DNA of 64,000 bases. Origin: Moniliella sp. 'wahieum' (Eukaryota > Basidiomycota > Moniliellomycetes > Moniliellales > Moniliellaceae). Position 1 is the first letter of the stretch; every line of letters starts with the position of its first letter. The stretch is taken from assembly GCA_003971905.1 (NCBI GenBank), contig RSEE01000078.1:62001-126000 (forward strand), in the 5' to 3' direction. The notes beneath the pieces were generated by a model that was not told the origin of the DNA, made no database searches, and saw only the letters and a list, made by a program, of their open reading frames with translations. Shown here piece by piece: positions 12,889 to 23,400 of the stretch. The position numbers and the translations under genes were made by a program.

Positions 12889-15655
12889 GGCGGAGGAGGC
12901 GCGCGCTAGAAGAGGCGGACGCGGGCGCAGGCCATGGAGCAGGCGCGCAGGCAGCGCGCAGAGGGGGGGGGGCGGTGGAGGTGGTGGGGGGGACGGCTGC
13001 TCGGGCGAGGAGAGCAGGTGGGCCAGCAGGCAGACGGGCTGCCCGCCGCGCCGGCGCTCGACGGCGGCCTCCGCTGGGCCGCGCCGGCGGTCGTGGACCT
13101 TCCAGCGTGCTGGTGCGTGCTGGTGCGTGCTGGGGCGGCGGCTGCGGTCTGCTGCGTCTGCGCGCCTGGCCTGCGCCCTGCTGCGTCGCGCCGCCAGTGC
13201 GTGCCAGTGCCTGCCAGTGCCTGCCACGGCGGGCTGCGCGGCCAGTGCGGCAGCCCCGCCGCAGCCCAGCCGCAGCGCCCGCCACCGCCCGCCTGTCCCC
13301 TGCGCGCAACCGCGCCCGGCACGGCGCCACTCGTCTCGCACCTGTCCGCGCCCACCACGCTCTATCACGCCCGCACCGCGCCAGTGCTCCTCGCCCGCAA
13401 ACGTGCGCACGCGCCTGTCACTGCCGCCGTGCCTGGCTCGGGCGCGCATCGCACGGACGCGGTCCGCCCGCTGGGACATGCGACGCTGCCCGACCCTCCC
13501 TCCTCCCCATCCCAACAAACGTCTGGTGCGGGCTAGGCGCGGTCGCCTTCCTCTGCCTGGCCTGTCGGTCGGCTTCTGCGGGCTGCTCGGCATGATCGAT
13601 GAGCACGAATGAAGCTTCAAGCAGGGAGCAGCGCTCGCTCTCCAGCCTCAGTGCTGCTGAGCCTGGGCATGTCGATGAGCCTCAACCTGAGCGGCGTGAG
13701 CGCCGTGAGCGCGTGACGGGGGCGCGTGACGTGGGAGCGCTGAGCCTCAGCACTATTCGGCTGTAGCGCTCAGCGCCGGACGATCGATGAGCAGGCGATC
13801 ACCACCATGCATGGGTACATGAGTAGGGAGTAGTGATGGGTGATGCTGACGTCGAGTGCTCGCGCTGGGCGGTCGGGCGGATGGGGGGGACTGTGCCCCT
13901 GCGCCCGGCTGCAATTGGCCGACGGGCTATCCACCATCGATCCCACTCTCCATCCCGGGGCGCAGCCTGCTGTACGTGCACCATGCACACCCCCGCCAAC
14001 CCTACCCGTCGGCCGCCAAACCGAGGCCACACCATCGGAAGGCGTCATCGATCCCCATCCCCTCATGCGTCCGCGTCTGGCGCCAGCTGGGGCGGGGCTA
14101 CGTCATAGACAGCCCCCACCCTTGGCGCTGGCCAGGCGCCAGGTGCGATGCTGGGGGCATCGCCCGTCGCCATCCGCCAGCAGCCTCCCGCCAGTAAGTA
14201 GCCACCCGCCACAGCCACTGGCCATCACGCGCACGGCTCGCCCTTTTTCTCCCTCGCCGCTTCCAGCTCCCAGCTCCATCCGCATCCCCCTCGCCTCTCG
14301 CCTCTCAGACCCACATCTCACACCTGCCACTGCCACCGTCAAGCGTCCAGCTGCAGCTTGCCAAGCTAGCTGCTCTCGCGCTTTCAGATCGCAGTTTTCG
14401 CCCTGCGTTTTCAAACCTTCGTCCCTCTGCCTCTCCATCGGTGAGCGCAGCAGAAATCAATGAGCTCACCGCACCTGCCCCAGCCTGCCCCCGTCCCTCT
14501 CCCACTCCCTCCCCCCGCCCCCGGTCCCTCGGCTCCACAACCCACCCCCACAGTCGGTCCACTTCCACTTGCCCTTGCCCCTGCCCCTGCCCTTTTCATT
14601 TTCGCTTTTGTTTTTGGTCATGTGGGGGGCGGGTGCTTTGGGCCTTAGGTTAGATCTTAGATGTGGTGTGCTGTCCCGCTCTGCTGCTGCCCCTGCACAG
14701 CCTCAGCTCTTCGTAGATCGTAGGTTGGGCCTACAGCATCGCCCTGGGTCAGCCCGGTCAGGCTCAGCGCTCAGCAGGCGTTGCCTGGAAACGGGCGCAG
14801 CCAATTAACAATTCCTCATCAAGCATGCCTTGAACCTTGGAACTTGGGCCCTCGGCCTTTCTTGGGCCTTAGCGTTTCCGCTCTTAAGGCCGTAGCCCGC
14901 GCTCCTCGTATCCACCTCTCCTCTGACCGCCTGGCCCAGGTGCAGGCCGAGATCGAGCCATCGGATCGATCGCCTTGCCTCCCCCCCTTTTAGTCCGCGA
15001 GCCAAGTCATCCAAGTCACCCGCCATCAGTCATTCTAACCATCGATCGTCATGCATCATGCGTCATGAATTCAAGGCCCCGACGCATTGGCCAGTTCCCG
15101 CCGCCCACCGGCTCACCTCTAGGCTCAGGCTGAGGCCTCACGTACTATCGCCAAACCACATCTACCCCCATAGCTTGGGTGGCGGTTCAAGGGAGGAAAG
15201 CAGAACGGGACAAATAAATTGCAGCTGGCGCGGCAAGAGTGGAGGTTATGCGCCCGCGTTGGTGCCGGGCCGGGGCAAACAGATGTGTCTGGCCAGGATG
15301 GACAGTGGACAAGAAAGGCAATGAAGGGAGCTTGAAGGGGCGTGAGAAGCGCATGGCACCCGCCATGGACCAGACCACGGTCCGACATGGTGGAACGCAA
15401 AGGAACAGGGAGAGTGGTTACAGGATGCAATGCATGCGCACCGCCGAGCAGCAGAGAAAACTCGGGGGCGCGCGAGGCGTAGGGTGTATGCTATGTTTCT
15501 GGGCCACGGCAGCACCCTAGGCAAGCGATCTGCGCCACGGCCCAGTAGAAGGAGAACAGGGGGAGGGGGAACAACATGGCAAGGTGCGACGAACGGATGC
15601 GGATGGGGGGGAGGGGCATGGAAGAGAGGTGGCAGATCGCAGGTGCGGAGGCAGG
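12889..15655. other. Long intergenic region upstream of the SWI1-like gene
   Basis: About 2.8 kb with no clear gene. 12.9-13.5 kb is very GC-rich with GTGCGTGCTGG (13.10 kb) and GCCAGTGCCT (13.20 kb) tandem repeats. 13.65-13.77 kb is packed with CTGAGC / GTGAGCG words. 14761-14774 holds GGCTCAG-CGCTCAG, and 15049-15069 GTCATGC-ATCATGC-GTCATGA. The only small frame with natural codon use is plus 14460-14648 (MSSPHLPQPAPVPLPLPP..., 62 codons), Pro/Ala-rich and unsupported by similarity. Confidence 0.5.
14460..14648 (+). CDS. Small Pro-rich open frame, doubtful gene
   Basis: 62 codons starting MSSPHLPQPAPVPLPLPP and ending with a hydrophobic stretch APALFIFAFVFGHVGG. It could be the first exon of an unrecognised gene or chance composition. 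A GTAGATCG-type donor candidate follows only after the stop. Kept only because codon usage resembles neighbouring genes. Confidence 0.12.
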   Translation: MSSPHLPQPAPVPLPLPPPAPGPSAPQPTPTVGPLPLALAPAPALFIFAFVFGHVGGGCFGP

Positions 15656-16111
15656 TTACTGGAACGCGCGGCCGAGCGAGTGGTGCCAGATCCAGGCAAG
15701 CGCAGCAAACGTGCTTTGTGGGAACACCCAAAACAACGCACCCAGCAAGAGCACGATCCACAGTGCCTGGGACGGATCGGCATACTGGGTCACATCAAAC
15801 TCGTGCCACGCATGGCGCAGACGGTGGCGTCGACCGCCGTGCAGACGCTGTTCCCTCCGAATCTGCCGCGCCGCTTGGTCAATTGGTGCGCCGGGCGGAG
15901 GCGAGGGCGGCGAAGAGAATATGGACGAGCCGCCGACTGCGCCCGCCCACGCGGCTCGCAACAGTTGCGGTACCGGGAGCGTGTCCCACGTCCACTCCTC
16001 GTCGTCGTCGGGCGCAGCTGGAGGCGGAGCGCGCGAACTCGATCCGACCGGCTGAAGCGGGATGGATTCCGGCTCGCGGGCTTGGTGGCGAAGGTGTCGG
16101 CGACGCAGCAT
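15656..16111 (-). CDS. Small C-terminally anchored membrane protein, unknown family
   Basis: An unbroken 151-residue frame. The N-terminal 100 residues are polar and charged (MLRRRHLRHQAREPE, an acidic PDDDEEWTWDTLPVP patch, an Arg-rich RRHRLRHAW). A hydrophobic segment at about residues 119-139 (ALWIVLLLGALFWVFPQSTF) and a short tail WIWHHSLGRAFQ follow. The layout fits a tail-anchored protein with a cytosolic domain. An Arg-rich amino end could also suggest mitochondria. It is divergently transcribed from centrin with 281 bp between the starts. No family recognised. Confidence 0.6.
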   Translation of the reverse strand: MLRRRHLRHQAREPESIPLQPVGSSSRAPPPAAPDDDEEWTWDTLPVPQLLRAAWAGAVGGSSIFSSPPSPPPGAPIDQAARQIRREQRLHGGRRHRLRHAWHEFDVTQYADPSQALWIVLLLGALFWVFPQSTFAALAWIWHHSLGRAFQ

Positions 16112-16392
16112 GGTAAGGTAAAGTGGCAGGAATGACCAACCGAAATGGGGACGCAGGTGATGGGCAGCGGATCAAGTGTGCGTTCGGACCAGCCTGGCTT
16201 GCGACCCAATCTGAAGGTTCAAATTGAACATGCACGTGACCCCTTTGAAAGAATGAAATCGGGTTGCGCTTCGTGCGGGCGCGGCGGCCCGCTGGACGCA
16301 TCTGGCCGCTTCGACGCGTTGCTGCCCCCGCCCAAGTCGGCGCGGCAAGCCCTAATCCTTCTGCGTTCCCGCCACCACTCACCTCGTCCGGC
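16112..16392. promoter_or_regulatory. Divergent promoter with central CACGTG
   Basis: 281 bp between two outward-facing start codons. GCACGTGAC at 16232-16240 lies near the middle, about 120 bp from one start and 160 bp from the other. Confidence 0.55.
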
Positions 16393-17053
16393 ATGAGCAG
16401 CTTCAGCACGACACCGGGTGCCAAGCCCAAGCGCAAGATGTACCCGACCGCCTTGCGCCCCAGCGCATCCTCGTCCGCCGCGGTGCTGCCCGAGTTGACC
16501 GAGGAGCAACGGACCGAGATCCGCGAGGCGTTCACCCTGTTTGATGCCGACAAGGATGGGCGGATCGATTACCATGAGCTGAAGGTAGCGATGCGAGCGC
16601 TGGGGTTTGACCTCAAGAAGCCCGAGGTGCTTGCCATCTTGTCCGCGCACGATCCTGGCAACGAGGGCCTGATCGGTCTCGATGCGTTTACCCGCGTTAT
16701 GGCCGAGAAGATTGCGACACGCGACCCGATGGAGGAGATTCAGCGCGCGTTTGCTCTCTTGACGATGACAACTCGGGCAAGATTACTCTGCGCAAATTGC
16801 GTCGCGTCGCCAAGGAACTCGGAGAATCGTTGGACGATGAGGAACTGTACGTGTCGTGCTCTGTGCTCGGGCTGGCTGGGCTAAGGCTGGCCAGCTTGCC
16901 CTACCCCTGCTGGATACAACCCCCTTGTAACTGACTTATCCCCGCTCCCCCTCCCCCGTCTGTAGCCAAGCGATGATTGACGAATTCGACCTGGACCAAG
17001 ACGGCGAGATTGATCAGAAGGAGTTCATCCAGATCCTGATGGACGACTCATGA
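16393..17053 (+). CDS. CDC31: Centrin (EF-hand, spindle pole body)
   Basis: Centrins are small Ca2+-binding proteins of the spindle pole body/centrosome, also linked to nuclear export and nucleotide excision repair. The start at 16393 gives a basic tail [19 protein letters not shown], then four EF-hands: [13 protein letters not shown] (canonical), [17 protein letters not shown] (degenerate), [14 protein letters not shown] after restoring frame, and [14 protein letters not shown] (canonical). It ends [11 protein letters not shown] 17051-17053. An intron at 16847-16965 (GTACGT, 119 bp) joins EEL to QAMIDEF in phase. About 180 codons, close to the family's 160-175. One frame break at about 16760, where CTC-TTGAC should be CTC-TTT-GAC: a single T missing from a run. 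Calmodulin is less likely given the long basic N-tail and MSSFSTT-KRK start. Confidence 0.93.
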
Positions 17054-20000
17054 ACGCCCACTTGAAGGACCGGAATAAAATGAACCGGGGCCATCCCCTC
17101 TTCTGCCTGCTTGCTCAGACTACAGACGAAACTTGATGGGCTCAGATGGCCAGATAGGAGTGAGAAAGTACCATGCACCCGGGAACCGGCTTTGGTATCC
17201 CCCCCGTTAGTGCGATTACCACTATCCCAAGCCCGGTTCCCTTCAGTTCATTCCTTCCGGTACGCCTTCCTAGGGAGCAGATAAATCCTCCCGCCTCTGT
17301 CGCTCATGTGCACGGCAATGCACCATCACTTGCCTACTCTTCTCGGGTCTTTTTCACAGATGGTAACCTTAGAAGCGCGGCGGCGGGCACAGTGATGCTC
17401 GCCCTTTGGGCAGGGGCCAATCCACTAAAGCCACTGATGGAATTAAACGCGGCGACCACAACCGCATGTGAATCTTCCGTTGACCGCGAGCCATCCTCGG
17501 GGCTGACCAGATCGCGCTGGGAACATGCCAATGCCGTGACGAAACAGTCCAGTACCAGGCCCAAATTGGCACCGCCTTCAACAATACTAGGGAATGAGGC
17601 TGCGGGGGAAACGCCGCGGCGTTGAAAACGGGGTGCTCTTGTCACCCGCGTGTCCTCTTGTCGTATCCTGCACACCCACCATGCATCGCGCCACCTCATG
17701 GGTCGCTCCTGGACTAAAAGCTACACCCCAGTCTCAAACAGCCAAATGTCACGAGCCGGACAAAGCAATCAATTTGGGCGGCGCGTTGGACCCGGCAGGC
17801 ATCTGGGTGTTGGGTCTTGGTACTACAAATGTTTATTTGTACCAGAGTCAACCGGCGAGAGGACGAAAGGGTCATACTCCGGCCATATCCTCCGTTCCTG
17901 CGCTTAGCGCTTACAGCTGCCCTGCTGTGGCTTGCCGAGCCCATTTGACTCGCGGCCCTATACATGGGCTGGCACAACTGGGGGAAAAGGGTGGCCCCCT
18001 TCTTGCCCTGAAGAAGAAGCAGGAACGCCGTACACTATCCTCATGTTCGCGTATCTTGCAATCGTACTAAAAGAGAGTAATAACAGTCGTTCTAGTGGGG
18101 GCAGAAAAGAAAAGGAGAATATGCCGATCGCGTTTGAGGGCGTTGCAATGAGGTCGCACTGCAGAATTTCGGCGACAGTCGGCAAGGTCAGGGACTAAAG
18201 TGGAGCACGGCCGGCCTCCCTAGCCTCCGACAGGCATCGCCGACTCCGAAAGCTGAGGGGGCGAGCTGTGGCACCGTAAGCGAGACGGATCATATATTTC
18301 TTGTTCTGCAGTTCCTCGTCAACAGTGCGTCTCACCACCAACACCATCTTCGCTCGCAATCGACCGCCTGTGCTACTATGACCTGTAAACTACAACCTCC
18401 ATTGCGGTCTCCATAGCCGCGGGGACCAAGACGTCGCTGTGCACTCTATTAATTGCGCGCTTGAAGAGCTTTACGTTGTACCATATCCTCTTGTCTTCCC
18501 TTCTGGTGGCAGTGTCGTTTTGACTCTGCGCTCTGGACAACGCCTTGCATTTTCTGTTGACATCATTGTTGCTTGGAAAGGCGCCCCCCCCAAACCACAC
18601 ACACCCGATTCGGGGGAGGTAATGGACACCACCAGTTCCATCAAGGCTCACCTTGCCCAGCAGGCGCTCACCAAACTCCTTGCTCCCACAGAAGCAGCAA
18701 GGCGCATGCTGGATCTCACGGACAAGCACTAGGTGGGCTGGGTTTGCCAAAAGCTCTTCCTTGGACACGACATTCCGCATGCCTACCGTATTTTTCATGA
18801 GTGCGGTACTAACTGTCGCCAGTGCCACAACACTGATATGGAAACTAATCCACGAGCTACGTTCCCTCATTGATCACCTCTATTGCAAGGAAGCGCCGCC
18901 CCCCTTTACCTCACTATACCGAACGACACTACCCAAATCGATATGCAATGCTGCGAGCCACAGGATTCGCTGGTTCCGCACAGCGCTGCATGAATGGGCA
19001 TCCATCCATCGGACCCTGTTCCATGAACGCGCTGCAGAACTCTCAGGGCCATAGCTACAGAACAATGGTTCCTTATCGCCTGCCGGAACTGTTGGGAAGG
19101 GAGATCTGGTTCTTTTTGCCAACAATCCAGCTCTGACAGGCACCGCTTTTTGGCGCCAGCGAATGACATGTTGCCCAGAAAAGCTCGCCCCCTATAATAT
19201 GATGGGTGCCGGAATACGAGCTGACGACGGACAGTGGTTCCTACAAGGACTGAAGCAGGCCATCAATACCAGTACCATGGTCCGTGGGTGTGGCGTGTGC
19301 CCTACTCCTCTCCTACCTACAGTGTCCAAGCTACCCGAGCCTCGTCCTCTGGTTCACGCCAGCGTGGGGGCAAGGTAGGAGCACAGGCTACTAGCATAGT
19401 GCAGTCGCCGTCAGGCTCCGCAGTTCCGCCAGCAGAACCAGGAACGGGGACCGTCCACGCCTCATTCGTTTCACTGTACCATTAACATCGCGAGCTGTCT
19501 ATAGTAGCTGCATAAACATGCATGAATGTATCTCGACATCACTTTCTTGCGCCATCCTATAACCCGTGCAGCTCAGGATGGCCTCTGCGCCCAACTTCGT
19601 TCTTCCGAGAGGGGCAATCATGCGCCACTGCACCTTATAGGATAGTACGACTCCCACCCGAAGAGGCGTCGGGGGAATCCCCTTGCCAAAAACGGGCGCC
19701 CTGCTCCCCCTTCAACAACACTTAAGTATACGTGCCACAATCGATGCTAAATAGTGGGCCGGTCCCCGTCATATATAGTAAGGGTTCTACGGCCAGACAC
19801 AAAAGCTCACAACTCCCCCGGCGACCTTGTTGGGGAACCACATTAGGCGAATACCTCTGATGCCTCACTAGATGGCCTGTTGGACCACACTCCCGGAAGG
19901 TCCACCCCAGGTCTCCGACGGGCCGATGGGAAGCGTGGCTACGGATGAATATGAGTACTCGTCCTTTTCCGTCACGAAAGAACACACTGGAGGCCGGACG

Positions 20001-20414
20001 CCGAAGAAGCAACATTGGGGTGCGCACGTGCGCGAGCGCATGAGGATGGCGCGAGCGTGGTGGAGGTGGGCTGGAGGGTGTCCACCAGCGCCTGTGCGAT
20101 GCTCATGCTCCCAGTCCCCATGGCAGCACCGGCGCTGGTCAGCTGGCCAGAGGCGTTCGTATGGTGGGGGCCATCCATGCCAGGGGCAGCGCCGGGCGGC
20201 GTTTGATAAGCGATCAGCGATCAGCGATCAGAGCGGTCATCGGTTGAATGCGCATGGGCCGGGTGGCGCGCGTCGATGACGATGACGAGCGCTAGTTAGT
20301 GACCGGTGATCAATCGCCACGGTGGGATGCACGGCCGCCATCGCGCCTTGCCCAACCATCACCTCGCCCCAGCCCCCTCCGCCCTCTGGCTGCACGCGCG
20401 CGTGGGCGGCGAGC
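17054..20414. other. Gene-poor, AT-richer island upstream of VPS15
   Basis: About 3.4 kb, visibly less GC-rich than its surroundings (17.2-19.9 kb), with only short open frames on both strands. None resembles a family I know, and none looks like a transposase or polymerase. TATATA-like words occur at 18293 and 19770. GCGATCA is tandemly repeated three times at 20210-20230, and a CACGTG lies at about 20027, 390 bp upstream of the VPS15 start. It may hold a non-coding RNA, a fast-evolving gene or decayed sequence; I cannot tell which. Confidence 0.45.
18376..18870 (-). CDS. Unrecognised 164-residue open frame in gene-poor island
   Basis: The longest single frame in the island (MRERSSWISFHISVVALATV...). 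It opens with a weakly hydrophobic stretch (residues 8-24), contains a CC-x-C cluster (APCCFCGSKEF) and is otherwise polar. No family recognised. Overlapping plus-strand frames of 97-133 residues are equally plausible, so this may be chance. Confidence 0.15.
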   Translation of the reverse strand: MRERSSWISFHISVVALATVSTALMKNTVGMRNVVSKEELLANPAHLVLVREIQHAPCCFCGSKEFGERLLGKVSLDGTGGVHYLPRIGCVWFGGGAFPSNNDVNRKCKALSRAQSQNDTATRREDKRIWYNVKLFKRAINRVHSDVLVPAAMETAMEVVVYRS

Positions 20415-23400
20415 ATGGGCAACACCGCCAGCACCTCCTCCCGCATTGCTGGGCTCGGCAGCCTCGTGGCCGAGCTTGGCCCCGATGTCCAGTACGAGAA
20501 CGCCATGGGCGACTCGCGCCTGCTCAAGACCGCCAAGGCGCGCTACCGTGCTGGTCCGCTGGTGGTCAAAACGTTTGCCAAGCCCCTCGACCTGCCCGCC
20601 GGCGCTTCGGCCTCAGCCACCCCAACACCCTCGTCCGCTCCCCCGCCCCCTTTCAGCCTCGGCGCGGCGGTCACCCCCTGGCGGCCGAGCGCCAGGCCTT
20701 GGCCGGCGCCAGTGGCGTGCTGGCCTACACCCCCTCGAGACGGAGAACGCCGGGTACCTTGTGCGTCCGTGGGTGTCAAACAGCCTCTACGACCGCATCA
20801 GCACCCGCCCCTTCCTGACGCCCATCGAGAAGCGCTGGCTCAGCTTCCAGATCTTGAGCGCCATGGCCAGCGCTCATGCCAAGGGGGTGCCTCACGGCGA
20901 CCTCAAGAGCGAAAATGTGCTTGTCACCACTTCCTTGATGGTCGCCGTCGCCGACTTTAGCACGGCCATCAAGCCGGCCCTGCTCCCTCTCGATGACCCC
21001 GATGACTTTACTGTTTTCTTTGACACATCCGGCCGCCGGACGTGCTACGTCGCTCCTGAGCGCTTCCGCGAGGATGTCAAGCCATAGTCCAGCGCCACGC
21101 CGCACGCACCGCCCAAACGGCCGCCGCAGCGGCTGGAACCCCCCCCGCCCCCCTGGCTCGGAAGCCTACGTCAACATCCTCATGCGCCAGAACCCTTTCC
21201 AAGAACAGAGCGTGACCGAGGAGATGGATGTCTTCTCGGCCGGCTGTGTGATAGCCGAGTTGTGGCGCGACGGTGCGCCGACGCTTACGTTGAGCCAACT
21301 GTTCCAGTATCGCAAGGGTCTTCTCTCGCTTCAGCCTCTCCTTGCCCAGATCTCTGACACCAACATCCGCGCCATGGTCGCCCGCATGCTCTCCCTCGAG
21401 CCGGCCGAGCGGGGCAAGTTCAGCGACTTGCTAGACCAACAGCGCGGGTCCGCCTTCCCTGATGTGTTCTACGACTTGTTTTACCCCTACTTTGTTGCTC
21501 CCCTGCGGTTTACTACCGCTCCGTCCTCTTCGAACGAGACTAGCGCCGCGCATCGGCCTACCCTCATTCCGACGTAACCGCCGACATCGCCCAACCCCCG
21601 GGCGCTGCTTCGGCAGCACGTCGGCAGCGAATGAGACGGACAAGGCATCGGATCTGGCGTCGCGACGCTCCTACAAGGGTCCTGGGGTGTCTACATTGCG
21701 CAGCAATGCCGATGACCAGTTGCAGCGGCTATTTGACGAGTGGAGTGTCTTGGTCCAATACCTTCAAGTGCCTGAAGAGGTCCCCATGACGGCCCAAGAG
21801 GAGCGGGCTCCGGAATCTCCCTCGCCTGATTCGGGACGGGAGCAAGCAGGGGAAGAGTTCCCGGTGAGCCTTTCCATCCCGGGCGTACCTAGCGATGTGC
21901 TGTACAAATCCCTTCCTTCTCCCTCGGAGGATGGGCCGGCACTCCTTTTGCTCATGGTAATTCTTTCCAACATTCGCAACGCCTCTCGACCCTCGATCCG
22001 GATCCAGACCCTGGAGCTTGGCATGCACCTGGCCAACGGACTGATTAGCGACAATGCCAAGCTAGACCGGTTGTTGCCCTATGTGACGGACATGATGGAG
22101 GATGACTTTCCTGAGGTCAGTGCGGCCGCTTGTCGAGCGGCGACGCAGACGCTCATGCTCGTCAATCATATTGATGCGGCGAACGCGATTGTCTTTTCCG
22201 AGTATGTTGCAACCCATTTCCAACCTTTAAGGTCCAGCAACAAGTCCCTTTTGGTCCGCCTGTCGTACGCCAGTGCGCTTGGTTACCTCTGCACTACGGC
22301 TTACCGTCTAGTTTCCGAATATGCGGCTGAGCAGAAACGCCTGGCCGAAGCTGAAGTGAGCGCGTCTCGCGCCCTCTTGTCCGGGGACGACGCAGACTTG
22401 CAAGACAATCAGCTCGTCCTCCACGCTTTGTTCACAACCGAAGTGGTGGCGGTTCTTGCGGATCCGATCCACTGGTCAAGATCACAGCCCTGTCCCATGT
22501 AGACCTGCTCGTCGCCTACTTTGGTCAATTGTGACGCACGAGCGTTTGCTTGGCCACATGATACCTTTTTGAACGACAAGGAATGGAGGTTACGAGAAGC
22601 CTTTTTCAAGGCGATCGTGCCGGTTGCCCGAGTGGTGCCGGCCTTGTGTCTGGAAGAGACGATTCTCAACGTGATGATCCAAGCGTTGAGCGATGAAGAA
22701 GAGGCGGTCACACTAGCGATCCTTACGGCGTTTACGAAAATCTTGGATACCCGCACCCTCTCCACTGCCCGCGTTTACAATGTCGCAGAGGCCTCCATCC
22801 CCTTTATCGTGCATCCAGACATTTGGCTGCGGTACCAAGCCTCGCAGCTGCTGGTCAAGTGTGCTACGCGGCTAGGGCAGACGGAACGCTGGGCGTTGTT
22901 GTATCCCCAAGTTCGGCCTTTGCTGGCGACTGACATTCCCTCGTGGAACACGCCCGACTTTATGCTTGCTCTTCGTCGGCCTTTGACCCGGACCATTTTC
23001 CGCGAAGCGATTGCTTGGGCAGCCAAGGTGGACAAGTCCGAATTTTGGAAACTGCCCACCCACCCTCATCGAGTGTGGCCAGTCAACACGACTCTGGGTG
23101 AATATGGACTGGGAATCATGGTGACTGGTACCGATTCACCCACTTTGGCCCCGCTGTGCCGAGGAATGAGGAGGACGATGCGCAGATGGATCATCTTCGG
23201 GCACTGGGCATGACGGACGAAGACGAGCTGAAGTTGATTGCGCTGCGCCCGATCATTACCAAGTTGGCCAAAAAGGGAGGGTGCGTAGTGATTCCCAAAT
23301 ATCTTGCTACTTGACCAAACTGACTGACTTTCTGCCCCTCCAGACGTTCTACCCCCTTTTCCCTTGGATCCATTCCTCTGATCAACGAGCCGAGCGAGCA

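Noticed and set aside
12420-13595. Long plus-strand Gly/Arg-rich open frame of 391 codons
   Set aside because: GC-rich shadow of the Pro/Ala-rich N-terminus of the SWI1-like gene and its promoter; no natural motif.
16393-17053. Calmodulin instead of centrin
   Set aside because: Long basic N-terminal tail, degenerate second EF-hand and sequence around the first loop fit centrin.
17173-17625. 150-codon plus-strand frame in the gene-poor island
   Set aside because: No family resemblance; a minus-strand frame of similar length overlaps it.
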